A stretch of 23,328 nt of DNA from an uncultured Ellagibacter sp. (GCF_934617235.1 NZ_CAKTTZ010000039.1:1-23328), one strand, 5' to 3'. Numbered from the stretch's first letter, positions 1 to 7,487 are shown. The notes: generated from the letters alone by a model not told the origin. Numbers and translations are program-made.

Positions 1-2
1 CC

Positions 3-68
3 CATGATAGGGGGAGCCTGCTTTTCGGGAGGGCCGCCGATGGGACACCCATGTCAACGGTGGTTTAA
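3..68 (+). CDS. Partial C-terminal reading frame, unidentified
   Basis: An open frame enters from the left edge and stops at TAA 66-68, ending in the residues MSTVV. Only 21 codons are visible and I recognise no family. It is listed because the minus-strand frame at the right edge of the window ends with the same five residues: both frames terminate inside the same 26-bp repeat. This could be the tail of a transposase or other gene whose 3' end lies in a repeat, or a chance frame. The residues before MSTVV do not resemble those at the right edge, so the two are not simple copies of one gene. Confidence 0.2.
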   Translation, partial: HDRGSLLFGRAADGTPMSTVV

Positions 69-75
69 CATAGAG
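50..75 (+). repeat. Left copy of 26-bp inverted repeat
   Basis: A 26-bp sequence beginning CATGTCAACGG and ending TTTAACATAGAG is found again as its exact reverse complement at 23254-23279. Identity stops abruptly on both sides of both copies. The inward-facing ends begin TGTC, so the pair has the TG...CA polarity of many transposon ends, but no target-site duplication is visible in the flanks. Confidence 0.85.
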
Positions 76-86
76 CCGGCGAGAGT

Positions 87-260
87 CTGTACGAAAATGA
101 CGTTTTTTCCGAAATGTCATATGGTTCCTAATTAAAATAATCCCCAATTAGCGTAGATTTGTGGATTATCTTCGTGTATTTCGCCAGTCGTTACGTGAAA
201 AACCGCGCCGCAGCCGTTCAATGGGCTCCGATTGCGCGAAAAAGTGGCGTTTTCGTACAG
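87..260. repeat. Imperfect inverted-repeat element (MITE-like)
   Basis: CTGTACGAAAA at 87-97 is repeated as its exact reverse complement at 250-260. The pairing extends inward with mismatches over 25 bases (87-111 against 236-260, 19 of 25 matching). The 174-bp interval is AT-richer in its middle and has no coding frame. GGTTCCTAA occurs just inside the left arm (124-132) and again just outside the right arm (264-272). The layout resembles a small non-autonomous element or a decayed insertion end; no target duplication is certain. Confidence 0.45.
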
Positions 261-290
261 CTAGGTTCCTAAAGAAAAGGGCTTCAAGAC

Positions 291-304
291 TGTGACCTGG
301 GGTT
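291..304 (+). repeat. Dispersed 14-mer TGTGACCTGGGGTT, copy 1
   Basis: TGTGACCTGGGGTT occurs exactly here and at 7463-7476, both times in an intergenic spacer. A shortened relative, GTGACCTGG followed by TTCTTG, lies near 10456-10470. The function is unknown. Confidence 0.5.
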
Positions 305-370
305 TCTTGTTTTGAAGGTTCCTGACATTTTGATTCCCCACCCGCCTCATTCTGAAATAGCGGGGCTAAG

Positions 371-399
371 TTGTGCGCATTGCGTGCGCGTCGTCTATT
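371..399 (+). promoter_or_regulatory. Candidate marR promoter
   Basis: TTGTGC (371-376) and TCTATT (394-399) are separated by 17 bases, matching 3/6 and 4/6 of the sigma-70-type consensus. The predicted start of transcription would fall inside the first operator-like palindrome at 402-417, which fits repression by a bound regulator. The boxes are weak, so the call rests partly on position. Confidence 0.35.
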
Positions 400-401
400 T
401 C

Positions 402-446
402 AGTCCGATTTCGTACTACAGTTAAGCAAAAGTACGAAATCGGACT
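402..446. promoter_or_regulatory. Paired palindromic operator upstream of marR
   Basis: AGTCCGATTTCGTACT (402-417) and its exact reverse complement (431-446) flank a 13-base spacer. Each 16-bp arm is itself a pseudo-palindrome (AGTNCGA..TCGNACT, 6 of 8 pairs), so each could hold one MarR dimer. Their centres are 29 bp apart, close to three helical turns. The right arm abuts the Shine-Dalgarno sequence (TAAGG, 446-450). The natural reading is an autoregulatory MarR operator controlling marR and the downstream efflux gene. A transcript hairpin masking the ribosome binding site is also possible. Confidence 0.65.
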
Positions 447-457
447 AAGGAAAACGA

Positions 458-1081
458 ATGAGCACGGCAAGCAACGTAGGCGCCCCAGGAATCGCGGACG
501 CTACAGGCGCGGTCAGCACAGCGGCGGGAGAGGGCGCGACCCTTCTTGCGTCTTCGCCTTTTCCGGCAGGCGCCTCCATCCCGAGAAATATCGCACGCGC
601 TTATGAGGCATATGACGCTTTCTGGCGAGAGCAGGGCCAGCTTTACCGCGACCTCGCGACTTCCTTCGGGACCTCCGAAAGCGCATTCAGCATTCTGTAC
701 GCAATCTACCTTGCGGGCGAAAAGGGCATCTCGCAACGGGATATCTGCGTGCAGATGTGCATCGGCAAGCAAACGGTGAACAGCTCCATTCACAAGCTCG
801 CGCGCGAGGGAGCGGTTACCCTTAAGAGCGGCTCGGGCCGCCGTGGCTTGCTTGCGCATCTGACGCCAGCAGGTCGCGAGTTTGCCGAGCGCACTGTTGT
901 TCCCATGATCGAGGCTGAGCTCGCAGCGTTAAACGAGTTCGATGACAGGGAGTTGGAGCTGTCCATAAGCCTTGGGCAGCGCTACACCGATGCTCTGCGC
1001 AAGCATTTCTCGCATATCCCCGGCGTGTGTCTGACCTCGCAAAACAACAAAACCGAGGCACGGGAAAACGAGGCGCGATAA
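458..1081 (+). CDS. MarR-family transcriptional regulator
   Basis: A 207-residue cytoplasmic DNA-binding protein. After a low-complexity Ala/Gly/Thr N-terminus of about 45 residues comes a helical dimerisation segment (AYDAFWREQGQLYRDLA), then a winged helix-turn-helix: a GISQRDICVQMCIGKQTVNS helix-turn-helix at about residues 90-110 and a wing around SGSGRRGLLAHLT. This order is typical of MarR. The N-terminal tail makes it longer than the usual 140-160 residues. The ATG at 458 follows TAAGG at 446-450. The gene ends 3 bases before the MATE pump gene, so the two are almost certainly one operon, and the paired palindromes upstream suggest autorepression relieved by a ligand. The ligand cannot be read from the sequence. 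Confidence 0.9.
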   Translation: MSTASNVGAPGIADATGAVSTAAGEGATLLASSPFPAGASIPRNIARAYEAYDAFWREQGQLYRDLATSFGTSESAFSILYAIYLAGEKGISQRDICVQMCIGKQTVNSSIHKLAREGAVTLKSGSGRRGLLAHLTPAGREFAERTVVPMIEAELAALNEFDDRELELSISLGQRYTDALRKHFSHIPGVCLTSQNNKTEARENEAR

Positions 1082-1084
1082 CCC

Positions 1085-2416
1085 ATGGCAATCCAAATTT
1101 CCGACCACTTCACGCTTGGACGTCTTGCGCGCTTTACCGCCCCCACTTGTGCCATGATGCTCTTTACCTCCATCTATGGCGTGGTCGACGGGCTGTTCGT
1201 GTCGAACTTCGTCGGCAAGGAATCCTTTGCCGCGCTCAATCTCGTCTACCCGCTGTTCATGATGCTCGGTGCGCTTGGGTACATGTTCGGCACGGGCGGC
1301 ACGGCGCTTGTCGCTAAGACGATGGGGGAGGGCAACCCCAAGCGTGCCCGCGGGCTGTTTTCGCTTATCGTGTTCGCGACGCTCATTGTGGGCATCGTGT
1401 GCGGGATTGTGGTGTTCGCTGCCGTGGGGCCCGTTGCCGGCGCATTAGGGGCCGAAGGCTCGCTGCTCGAGGAATGCGTGGTTTACGGCAGCATCCTGTC
1501 GTTCTCGCTTCCCTTCTTCATGCTTCAGGAAACCTTCCAAAGTTTGCTGACCGCCGCGGGGAAGCCCAAGGTGGGGCTCTGTGTCATGGTTGTCGCCGGC
1601 GTTGCCAACATCGCGCTCGACGCCCTGTTCATCATCGTGTTCCAATGGGGCCTGGCGGGCGCTGCCTTGGCGACGGCGGTAAGCGAGGTCCTCGGCGGCG
1701 CGATTCCGCTTCTGTATTTTGCGCGGCAGAATTCGAGCACGCTGCGCCTGGGTCGTCCGCTTATCGATGTGCGCGCGTTGGGGCGTGTTTGTGTGAACGG
1801 CTCCTCGGAGCTTGTCTCGAACCTTTCCATGTCGCTTGTATCGATGGTCTACAACTTCCAGCTGATGGCCTATATCGGGCCTGATGGCGTTGCGATTTAC
1901 GGCGTTATCCAGTACGTCGCGTGGATCGCGGTGTCGCTTCTTATGGGCTTCACGGTAGGCACCTCGCCCATCATCAGTTTCCATTACGGCGCGAAGAACA
2001 CCTTCGAGCTCAAGAACCTGTTTCGCACCTGCCTTGGCGTGATGGTGGTGGGGGGCGTGCTGATCACCGTGCTCACGCACCTCTTCGCGCACCCGCTCGC
2101 TGCGGTGTTTGTGGGATACGATGCTGTGCTCTGCGAGATGACCGTCGCCGCCCTCGGCGAGTACTCGCTCGCCTTCATATTCGTGGGCGTGAGCATTTTC
2201 GGCTCGGCGTTCTTCACTGCGCTCAACAATGGCCTTGTCTCGGCGCTTATCTCGTTCTTGCGCACGCTCGTGTTCGAATGCGCCGCGGTGATGCTCCTGC
2301 CTGCGATCATCGGCGTCGACGGCATCTGGCTTTCCATCGTGGTTGCCGAGGTTGCGTCGATGTTTCTAACTGGTGGCTTCCTCGTCGGCCTGCGCAAGCA
2401 CTACAACTACGCTTAG
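1085..2416 (+). CDS. MATE-family multidrug efflux transporter
   Basis: A 443-residue integral membrane protein with about 12 hydrophobic segments in two homologous halves, the layout of MATE exporters, which exchange cationic drugs or metabolites for Na+ or H+. Family hallmarks include the N-terminal 'SIYGVVDGLFVSNFVG' segment, 'AALNLVYPLFMMLGALGYMFGTGG', 'LLTAAGKPKVG' and 'ALDALFIIVFQWGLAGAALAT'. Length is normal (about 450). It appears closest to the MepA-like/DinF branch, judged by eye. It starts 3 bases after marR, so the two are probably translationally coupled, and control by MarR is the obvious inference: a self-regulated drug or metabolite efflux pair. No terminator with a T-run is seen after the stop. 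Confidence 0.92.
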   Translation: MAIQISDHFTLGRLARFTAPTCAMMLFTSIYGVVDGLFVSNFVGKESFAALNLVYPLFMMLGALGYMFGTGGTALVAKTMGEGNPKRARGLFSLIVFATLIVGIVCGIVVFAAVGPVAGALGAEGSLLEECVVYGSILSFSLPFFMLQETFQSLLTAAGKPKVGLCVMVVAGVANIALDALFIIVFQWGLAGAALATAVSEVLGGAIPLLYFARQNSSTLRLGRPLIDVRALGRVCVNGSSELVSNLSMSLVSMVYNFQLMAYIGPDGVAIYGVIQYVAWIAVSLLMGFTVGTSPIISFHYGAKNTFELKNLFRTCLGVMVVGGVLITVLTHLFAHPLAAVFVGYDAVLCEMTVAALGEYSLAFIFVGVSIFGSAFFTALNNGLVSALISFLRTLVFECAAVMLLPAIIGVDGIWLSIVVAEVASMFLTGGFLVGLRKHYNYA

Positions 2417-2530
2417 CGATCGCTGCGTCGTGGCGGTCGCATGCTTGCTTTCGTCCGCCGCGTCGTGGAAGGCGGGCTCGCTTAGCAACCGCGCACCTGA
2501 TGCTCACGCCGCCGCCCGCCGCGTCGTGGC
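2415..2530. repeat. Degenerate direct repeats in spacer
   Basis: The 246-base spacer after the MATE gene carries GCGTCGTGG three times (2425-2433, 2460-2468, 2521-2529). GCTTAGC also occurs twice (once across the MATE stop codon, once near 2480), and there is a perfect palindrome AGCGATCGCT at 2415-2424. The pattern suggests partial tandem duplication of the 3' end of the upstream gene with later drift. No gene or terminator is apparent. Confidence 0.45.
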
Positions 2531-2662
2531 AGCCCCGTCCCGCTTTCGCCCGCCTCGCGCCTAGCTGCGCGCTTTGTGGGGATAATGCGGTGATGGGAGT
2601 GCTGCTGTATCATGGATGCGAACAATGAGCGCCCCTTCTCGGGCGCCGCAAAAGGAGAACCC

Positions 2663-4453
2663 GTGGAACAAAAACCCTCATTTGACAAGCGCTTTGCGCT
2701 GCTCATCGACGCGGACAACGTGTCCTCGAAATACATCAAGCCCATCCTTGACGAGCTATCGAAGTACGGCACCATCACCTACAAACGCATCTACGGCGAC
2801 TGGACAAGCACCCTGCACGCCAAGTGGAAAGACGCGCTGCTCGACAACTCCATCACGCCGATTCAGCAGTTCAGCTACACCGTCGGCAAGAACGCCACCG
2901 ACTCGGCCATGATCATCGACGCGATGGACATCCTCTACACGAACTCGGTCGAGGGCTTTTGCCTCGTGTCGAGCGACAGCGACTTCACACGCCTGGCGAG
3001 CCGCATCCGCGAGAGCGGCCTTACGGTGATCGGGATGGGCGAGAAGAAGACGCCCACGCCGTTTCGCAAGGCGTGCGACATCTTCACCACGCTCGAGCTG
3101 CTCATCGGCGAGGCGCGCCGCGACAAGGCGAACGGCTCCTCATCGAGCCTGACCATCGAGGAAGTCGAGCGCGCGGTCGTCGATATCATCACCGACAACC
3201 AGAACAACGGGAAGTCGACGGGCTTGGGCGAAGTGGGAAGCCGTCTGCTCAAGCGCTACCCCGACTTCGACGTGCGTTCGTTCGGAACGAACTTGCTCTC
3301 GAAGCTTCTCGGCGAGTTCAAGAGCGTCACCATTCGCAAGGATGGTTCGAACGTGCGGGTCGAGCTTGCCGAAGGTGCTGATCACGAGCATGCGGCAGGT
3401 GAGAAGCACGCGGCCCCCGAGGGCGCGCTGGAGCAGGTAAGCGCCGACGCGGAACCCGAGACCCCTTCCGAGGATTCGGAGGGCGAGGGCGGCGAGGAAT
3501 CTTCCGCACATGGCTCGAAGCCGCGCCGCCGCCGAAGCCGCCGTCGCAAATCCTCGAAAGTAGCTGGCGCTGACCAGGGCGAATCCAGCGATTCGAAGGC
3601 AGATGAAGAGGCGGATTCCCAGCAGGCGGAAGCTCCCGAGCCCGCCTCATCGCAGGAGGTATCGGCCGAGCGCAAAGGCGAGAAGCCGACCGCGTCCGCA
3701 GAACAGCAGACGGCAGACTCCGGTGTCACCGACGCCGCGCAAGCACCCGAGGGTGAGGCTCAGCCGGCGGAAGTCGTTGAGTCTCAGTCGGCAGAAGGTG
3801 ATGGGGCGGACGGGCGTCAGGTGCCTGCTGCGCGCAAGGGCAGGGGGTCTGGCAGGTCGCGTAAGGCGAAAAGTGCCACTGAACAGTATAAACGCGATAG
3901 TAGGGCTGTGGCTAAGGACAATTCTGGCGAGAGCGGTGCAGTCGATGCCGAGGTATTGAAGGCAGACAGGGTCGAGGCCTCCGCGAAATCGCCTGCAGCT
4001 GCTGGGACTGCCGAGGTTGATAGGGCGCAGGTGGCAAGTGGTTCTTCCTCAGACGGCAAGGCCCAGGCGGCGGGTGAGCCCGTTGAAGTTGGCACGGCGC
4101 AGGCGCCCTCGAAGCGTCGCCGCAGCCGCACGCGCAAGACACCCGCAGCGCCAAACGCGCCCGTGAAATCCAGCGCGCCCGCAGAATCCGATACGTCCGC
4201 GGCGCCCAGTGCGTCAAACGCGCCCGCGGCGTCTTCGGCGCGCATGACGCCCGATGACTTCATCCGCTCGGAAGTGGGCAAAGCGGGCGCGGACGGTGTC
4301 GCCGTTGCCGAGCTTGCGAAACGCGTACGCACCCGCTTCAAGTCCTTCAAAGTTCGCGAGCTCGGGTATCCGCATCTTGCTGGCTACCTCGCCGACGTCG
4401 AGGGAGTGCGCGTGTACAAACAAGGCCGCGAGAACTGGGTCGCGAAGGAGTAA
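2663..4453 (+). CDS. NYN-domain ribonuclease-like protein with two OST-HTH domains
   Basis: A 596-residue protein if translation starts at GTG 2663, which has an ideal AAAGGAG six bases upstream. ATG 2612 in the same frame would add 17 residues but has only a distant GGGAG. Residues 10-148 form an NYN (PIN-like) nuclease domain with acidic residues in LIDADN (D16, D18), NATDSAM (D80) and SSDSDF (D105, D107). Residues about 163-236 form an OST-HTH/LOTUS domain. Then follow about 290 residues of disordered Ala/Glu/Ser/Pro-rich linker with three Arg/Lys-rich patches, and a second OST-HTH-like domain at about 528-596 (MTPDDFIRSEV...ENWVAKE). The family binds RNA and is thought to cleave it; the substrate is unknown. 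Its only close neighbour is a convergent reductase, so context does not help. Confidence 0.85.
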   Translation: MEQKPSFDKRFALLIDADNVSSKYIKPILDELSKYGTITYKRIYGDWTSTLHAKWKDALLDNSITPIQQFSYTVGKNATDSAMIIDAMDILYTNSVEGFCLVSSDSDFTRLASRIRESGLTVIGMGEKKTPTPFRKACDIFTTLELLIGEARRDKANGSSSSLTIEEVERAVVDIITDNQNNGKSTGLGEVGSRLLKRYPDFDVRSFGTNLLSKLLGEFKSVTIRKDGSNVRVELAEGADHEHAAGEKHAAPEGALEQVSADAEPETPSEDSEGEGGEESSAHGSKPRRRRSRRRKSSKVAGADQGESSDSKADEEADSQQAEAPEPASSQEVSAERKGEKPTASAEQQTADSGVTDAAQAPEGEAQPAEVVESQSAEGDGADGRQVPAARKGRGSGRSRKAKSATEQYKRDSRAVAKDNSGESGAVDAEVLKADRVEASAKSPAAAGTAEVDRAQVASGSSSDGKAQAAGEPVEVGTAQAPSKRRRSRTRKTPAAPNAPVKSSAPAESDTSAAPSASNAPAASSARMTPDDFIRSEVGKAGADGVAVAELAKRVRTRFKSFKVRELGYPHLAGYLADVEGVRVYKQGRENWVAKE

Positions 4454-4499
4454 CGGGACCCTTGACGTCGAAGATCTACGGAGCGGGGCCGGGCGAAAC

Positions 4500-5366
4500 C
4501 TACTTCTCGGCGCTTGCTGCCGTCAGATCGTGGCTCGCAACGAAGGCGGCCAGGTCGTCTTCCCAGGTTGGCATCTCGAATACGCCGGTCAGGCGCGCCA
4601 TCATGTTGTCGAGCTCGATGCGATAGCCGTGCTCGGGCTTGCTCGCCCCGCGCAGGTTGCCGATCGGCTCGCCCACAAGCTCGAAGGCACGCTCGAAGAA
4701 CTCGAAGCGGCTCGTGATTCCCGTGCAGGCGGCGTGGAAGGTGCCGAACTCGTTGGACTCCATGACGGCCACAACGGCCTTTGCAAACGTATCGGCCGAG
4801 GTGGGGCACGCGAATTGGTTTGCGGGAACGTACACGGTGCGCCCTTCGCGGCTCGCCTTTAAGGCGCGCGGGAGAATGTCGTCGGGCTCGGCGGTGTAGA
4901 CCCACGACGAGCGAACGATGATGTGACGGCGGTTGAGTTCGCAGACGAAGCGCTCGCCGGCGAGCTTCGACTTGCCGTAGACGTGCGGCGGGTCGGTCGG
5001 GTCGAACTCGTTGAAGGAGTGCTCGGACACGGCGGGGAACAAATCGTCGGTCGACAGGTGCACGAGCGTGGCGCCCACGGCGGCGCTTGCGATGGCGAGA
5101 TTGCGCGCGCCGAGCGCATTCACCTGGTAGGCGCGGTCGGGGTTCGCCTCGGCCTCGGTGCGGCTCGCGAGTGCGGCGCAGTTGATTACAAAGGAAGGCT
5201 TCTCCGATTCGGCGAAGGCGACGCTTCGTTGCAAATCGACGATGTCGAGTTCCCTGTCGGTTGTCACCACGCGATAGCGGTCGTGGTCGAGTCGCGCGTT
5301 GATCGTGCGGCCCATGCGCCCGGCGGCGCCGGTGATCCATACGGTTGCCTGAGGCTCAACGCTCAT
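4500..5366 (-). CDS. RmlD-like NAD(P)-dependent sugar reductase / epimerase
   Basis: A 288-residue extended short-chain dehydrogenase. The N-terminal Rossmann motif is VWITGAAGRMG, followed by a conserved 'FVINCAALASRTEAE' strand and loop, 'HLSTDDLF' with the catalytic Ser/Thr region, and 'YGKSKLAGE', the YxxxK catalytic pair. The closest recognisable family is dTDP-4-dehydrorhamnose reductase (RmlD), which makes dTDP-L-rhamnose for cell-wall glycans. The gene stands alone, with no rmlA, rmlB or rmlC nearby, so the true substrate may differ. The ATG follows GAAGGAG nine bases upstream. It converges on the NYN gene (46-base gap, no clear terminator) and diverges from thrS. Confidence 0.8.
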   Translation of the reverse strand: MSVEPQATVWITGAAGRMGRTINARLDHDRYRVVTTDRELDIVDLQRSVAFAESEKPSFVINCAALASRTEAEANPDRAYQVNALGARNLAIASAAVGATLVHLSTDDLFPAVSEHSFNEFDPTDPPHVYGKSKLAGERFVCELNRRHIIVRSSWVYTAEPDDILPRALKASREGRTVYVPANQFACPTSADTFAKAVVAVMESNEFGTFHAACTGITSRFEFFERAFELVGEPIGNLRGASKPEHGYRIELDNMMARLTGVFEMPTWEDDLAAFVASHDLTAASAEK

Positions 5367-5450
5367 GGACGGATGCTCCTTCGTTGTGCGGTTCGTTTTC
5401 GTTTCGCCTTCCGAAACTGCACTATCTTAGCGCAAGTTTCGCACTTGAGG

Positions 5451-5478
5451 TTGCGTAAGCTTTTTCATCGCTTATCAT
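5451..5478 (+). promoter_or_regulatory. Candidate thrS promoter
   Basis: TTGCGT (5451-5456) and TATCAT (5473-5478) are separated by 16 bases. The -10 matches 5/6 and the -35 only 3/6. Transcription would begin near 5485 and give an untranslated leader of about 80 bases. Confidence 0.35.
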
Positions 5479-5526
5479 GTTTCTTTGGCTTGCGCATCGA
5501 ATCTCGCAAGCGAGGAAATCAACGGT

Positions 5527-5547
5527 TCAGGCGGGTTGGCCGCCTGA
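5527..5547 (+). promoter_or_regulatory. Leader hairpin just upstream of the thrS ribosome binding site
   Basis: TCAGGCGG (5527-5534) pairs perfectly with CCGCCTGA (5540-5547) around a GTTGG loop. It ends a few bases before GGGGAAGG, the thrS Shine-Dalgarno sequence. Some threonyl-tRNA synthetases repress their own translation by binding leader hairpins. The position fits such a role, but the loop does not obviously mimic a threonine anticodon. No T-box signature was found. Confidence 0.35.
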
Positions 5548-5564
5548 CATGGGGAAGGACTCTC

Positions 5565-7457
5565 ATGAACATTGCATTACCCGATGGCTCGGTAAAAGAG
5601 CTCGCTGCCGGCGCGACCGTCGCCGACGTGGCGGCTTCCATCGGCGCAGGTCTTGCGAAAGCTGCGCTGGCTGGAAAGGTTGACGGCACGCTGGTCGACC
5701 TCACGGCAACCGTGACAGATGGGGCAACCGTTGAGATCATCACCGCGAAAAGCCCCGAGGCGCTCCACATCATGCGCCATTCCTGCGCTCACATCATGGC
5801 GGAAGCCGTGCAGGAGCTCTATCCCGGCACGCAGATTGCCTTCGGCCCCGCAACCGACGACGGCTACTTCTACGATTTCGAGCTTCCTAACAATATCTCC
5901 TCCGACGACTTCGGTGCCATCGAGAAGAAGATGGCCGAAATCATCAAGGCTGACGAGCCTTTCGTGCGCGAGGTCGTGACCATCGAGGAAGCGAAGAAAA
6001 TCTTTGCTGACCAGCGCTTCAAGCTCGAGCATATCGACGACTTGACCGACCAGGACATCTCGATTTACCGCCACGGGTCCTTCGTCGACCTGTGCGCCGG
6101 CCCGCATGTTCCCTCCGCCGGCAAGATCGGCGCCTTCAAGATGATGAAGCTCGCCGGTGCCTATTGGCGCGGCGACGCGACCCGCGAGCAGCTGCAGCGC
6201 CTCTACGGCACGGCCTTCTTCAAGAAGTCGGAGCTCGAGGAGTACCTGCACAACCTTGAAGAGGCCGAAAAGCGCGACCATCGCCGCATCGGCCGCGAGA
6301 TGGACATCTTCATGATGCGCGACGAGGCGCCGGGCTTCCCGTTCTTCCTGCCCAACGGCATGATCCTGAAAAACACGCTGCTCGACTACTGGCGCGAGAT
6401 CCACAAAAAGGCGGGCTACGTGGAAATCTCCACGCCGATGATCATGAACAAACAGCTCTGGCAGACGTCGGGCCATTGGGATCACTACAAGGACAACATG
6501 TACTCGACGGTCATCGACGAAGAAGAGTACTGCGTGAAGCCGATGAACTGCCCGGGCGGCGTGCTCGTGTACGCGTCCAAGCCGCATAGCTATCGCGACC
6601 TGCCCATTCGCGCCGGCGAGATCGGTCTTGTGCATCGCCACGAGATGAAGGGCGCGCTGCATGGCCTGTTCCGCGTGCGCTGCTTCAACCAGGACGATGC
6701 GCACCTGTTCGTGCGCCCCGACCAGCTGACCGAGGAAATCGTGGGCGTCGTCAAGCTCATCGACTCGGTCTACCAGCAGTTCGGGTTCACCTACCACGTC
6801 GAGCTCTCCACGCGCCCCGAGGATTCGATGGGCTCGGACGAGGATTGGGCCGCAGCCGAGGCCGGCCTTAAGACCGCGCTCGAGGAGCTCGGCATGGAAT
6901 ACGAGGTCAACGAGGGCGACGGCGCCTTCTACGGCCCCAAGATCGACTTCCACCTGACCGACTCGCTCGGACGCACCTGGCAGTGCGGCACCGTGCAGCT
7001 CGACTTCCAGATGCCGCAGAACTTCGATCTGGAATACACCGACGCGGACGGTTCGAAGAAGCGCCCGGTCATGCTCCATCGCGTGTGCTACGGCTCGGTC
7101 GAGCGCTTCATCGGCATCCTGATCGAGCATTATGCGGGCAAGTTCCCCGTATGGCTCGCGCCGATGCAGGTGAAGGTGCTTCCCGTTTCCGAGAAGAGCC
7201 GCGATTACGCGCACAAGGTCGCCGACGCGATCGAGGCGTCCGGCATCCGCGTCGTGGTGGACAACCGCGACGAGAAGATCGGCTACAAGATCCGCGAGGC
7301 GCGCTCCATTGACCGCGTGCCCTATATGGTGATCGTGGGCGAGAAGGAGGCCGAGGAGGGCACCATCTCCGTGCGCGACCGCACGAACGAGACGCATCCT
7401 TCTACGATCGAGGATTTCTGCGCGAAGGTGTGCGAGGAGATTCGCACGCGCGCATAA
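5565..7457 (+). CDS. thrS: Threonyl-tRNA synthetase
   Basis: A 630-residue class II aminoacyl-tRNA synthetase that charges tRNA-Thr in the cytoplasm. A TGS domain covers residues 1-61. The editing domain follows, with HSCAH (H72, H76) and C177/H181 in DLCAGPH, which clears mischarged Ser-tRNA-Thr. The catalytic core has zinc ligands C329 (MNCPGG), H380 (DDAH) and H505 (MLHRVCYG), and motif 2 around LVHRHEMKGALHGLFRVR. The HGTP anticodon-binding domain begins near 525. Length is normal. The open frame extends upstream to 4923, but ATG 5565 is the start: it has GGGGAAGG upstream and begins exactly at the TGS domain. A terminator follows at 7488-7523. Confidence 0.98.
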   Translation: MNIALPDGSVKELAAGATVADVAASIGAGLAKAALAGKVDGTLVDLTATVTDGATVEIITAKSPEALHIMRHSCAHIMAEAVQELYPGTQIAFGPATDDGYFYDFELPNNISSDDFGAIEKKMAEIIKADEPFVREVVTIEEAKKIFADQRFKLEHIDDLTDQDISIYRHGSFVDLCAGPHVPSAGKIGAFKMMKLAGAYWRGDATREQLQRLYGTAFFKKSELEEYLHNLEEAEKRDHRRIGREMDIFMMRDEAPGFPFFLPNGMILKNTLLDYWREIHKKAGYVEISTPMIMNKQLWQTSGHWDHYKDNMYSTVIDEEEYCVKPMNCPGGVLVYASKPHSYRDLPIRAGEIGLVHRHEMKGALHGLFRVRCFNQDDAHLFVRPDQLTEEIVGVVKLIDSVYQQFGFTYHVELSTRPEDSMGSDEDWAAAEAGLKTALEELGMEYEVNEGDGAFYGPKIDFHLTDSLGRTWQCGTVQLDFQMPQNFDLEYTDADGSKKRPVMLHRVCYGSVERFIGILIEHYAGKFPVWLAPMQVKVLPVSEKSRDYAHKVADAIEASGIRVVVDNRDEKIGYKIREARSIDRVPYMVIVGEKEAEEGTISVRDRTNETHPSTIEDFCAKVCEEIRTRA

Positions 7458-7462
7458 GCTCG

Positions 7463-7476
7463 TGTGACCTGGGGTT
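7463..7476 (+). repeat. Dispersed 14-mer TGTGACCTGGGGTT, copy 2
   Basis: Exact second copy of the 14-mer found at 291-304. Here it lies just after the thrS stop codon and upstream of the thrS terminator. Confidence 0.5.
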
Positions 7477-7487
7477 ATTGGTTGTTG

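Larger units (their letters stand above)
69..457. other. Gene-poor left intergenic region
   Basis: About 390 bases without a convincing gene. It holds an AT-richer stretch (about 120-175) unlike the rest of the window, an imperfect inverted-repeat element (87-260), three copies of GGTTCCT (near 124, 264 and 318), a dispersed 14-mer (291-304), and, next to marR, a candidate promoter and two operator-like palindromes. A small open frame starting at 373 is discounted because it overlaps the operator and the marR start and resembles nothing. Confidence 0.6.

Noticed and set aside
373..606. 77-codon plus-strand frame overlapping the marR start
   Set aside because: It runs through the operator and into marR in another frame, is Arg-rich and lacks a ribosome binding site.
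4923..5564. N-terminal extension of thrS by 214 codons
   Set aside because: It overlaps the reductase gene on the other strand, lacks family similarity, and the TGS domain plus a good ribosome binding site place the start at 5565.
5367..5564. T-box riboswitch before thrS
   Set aside because: No T-box core sequence or terminator/antiterminator pair could be found; only one hairpin next to the ribosome binding site.
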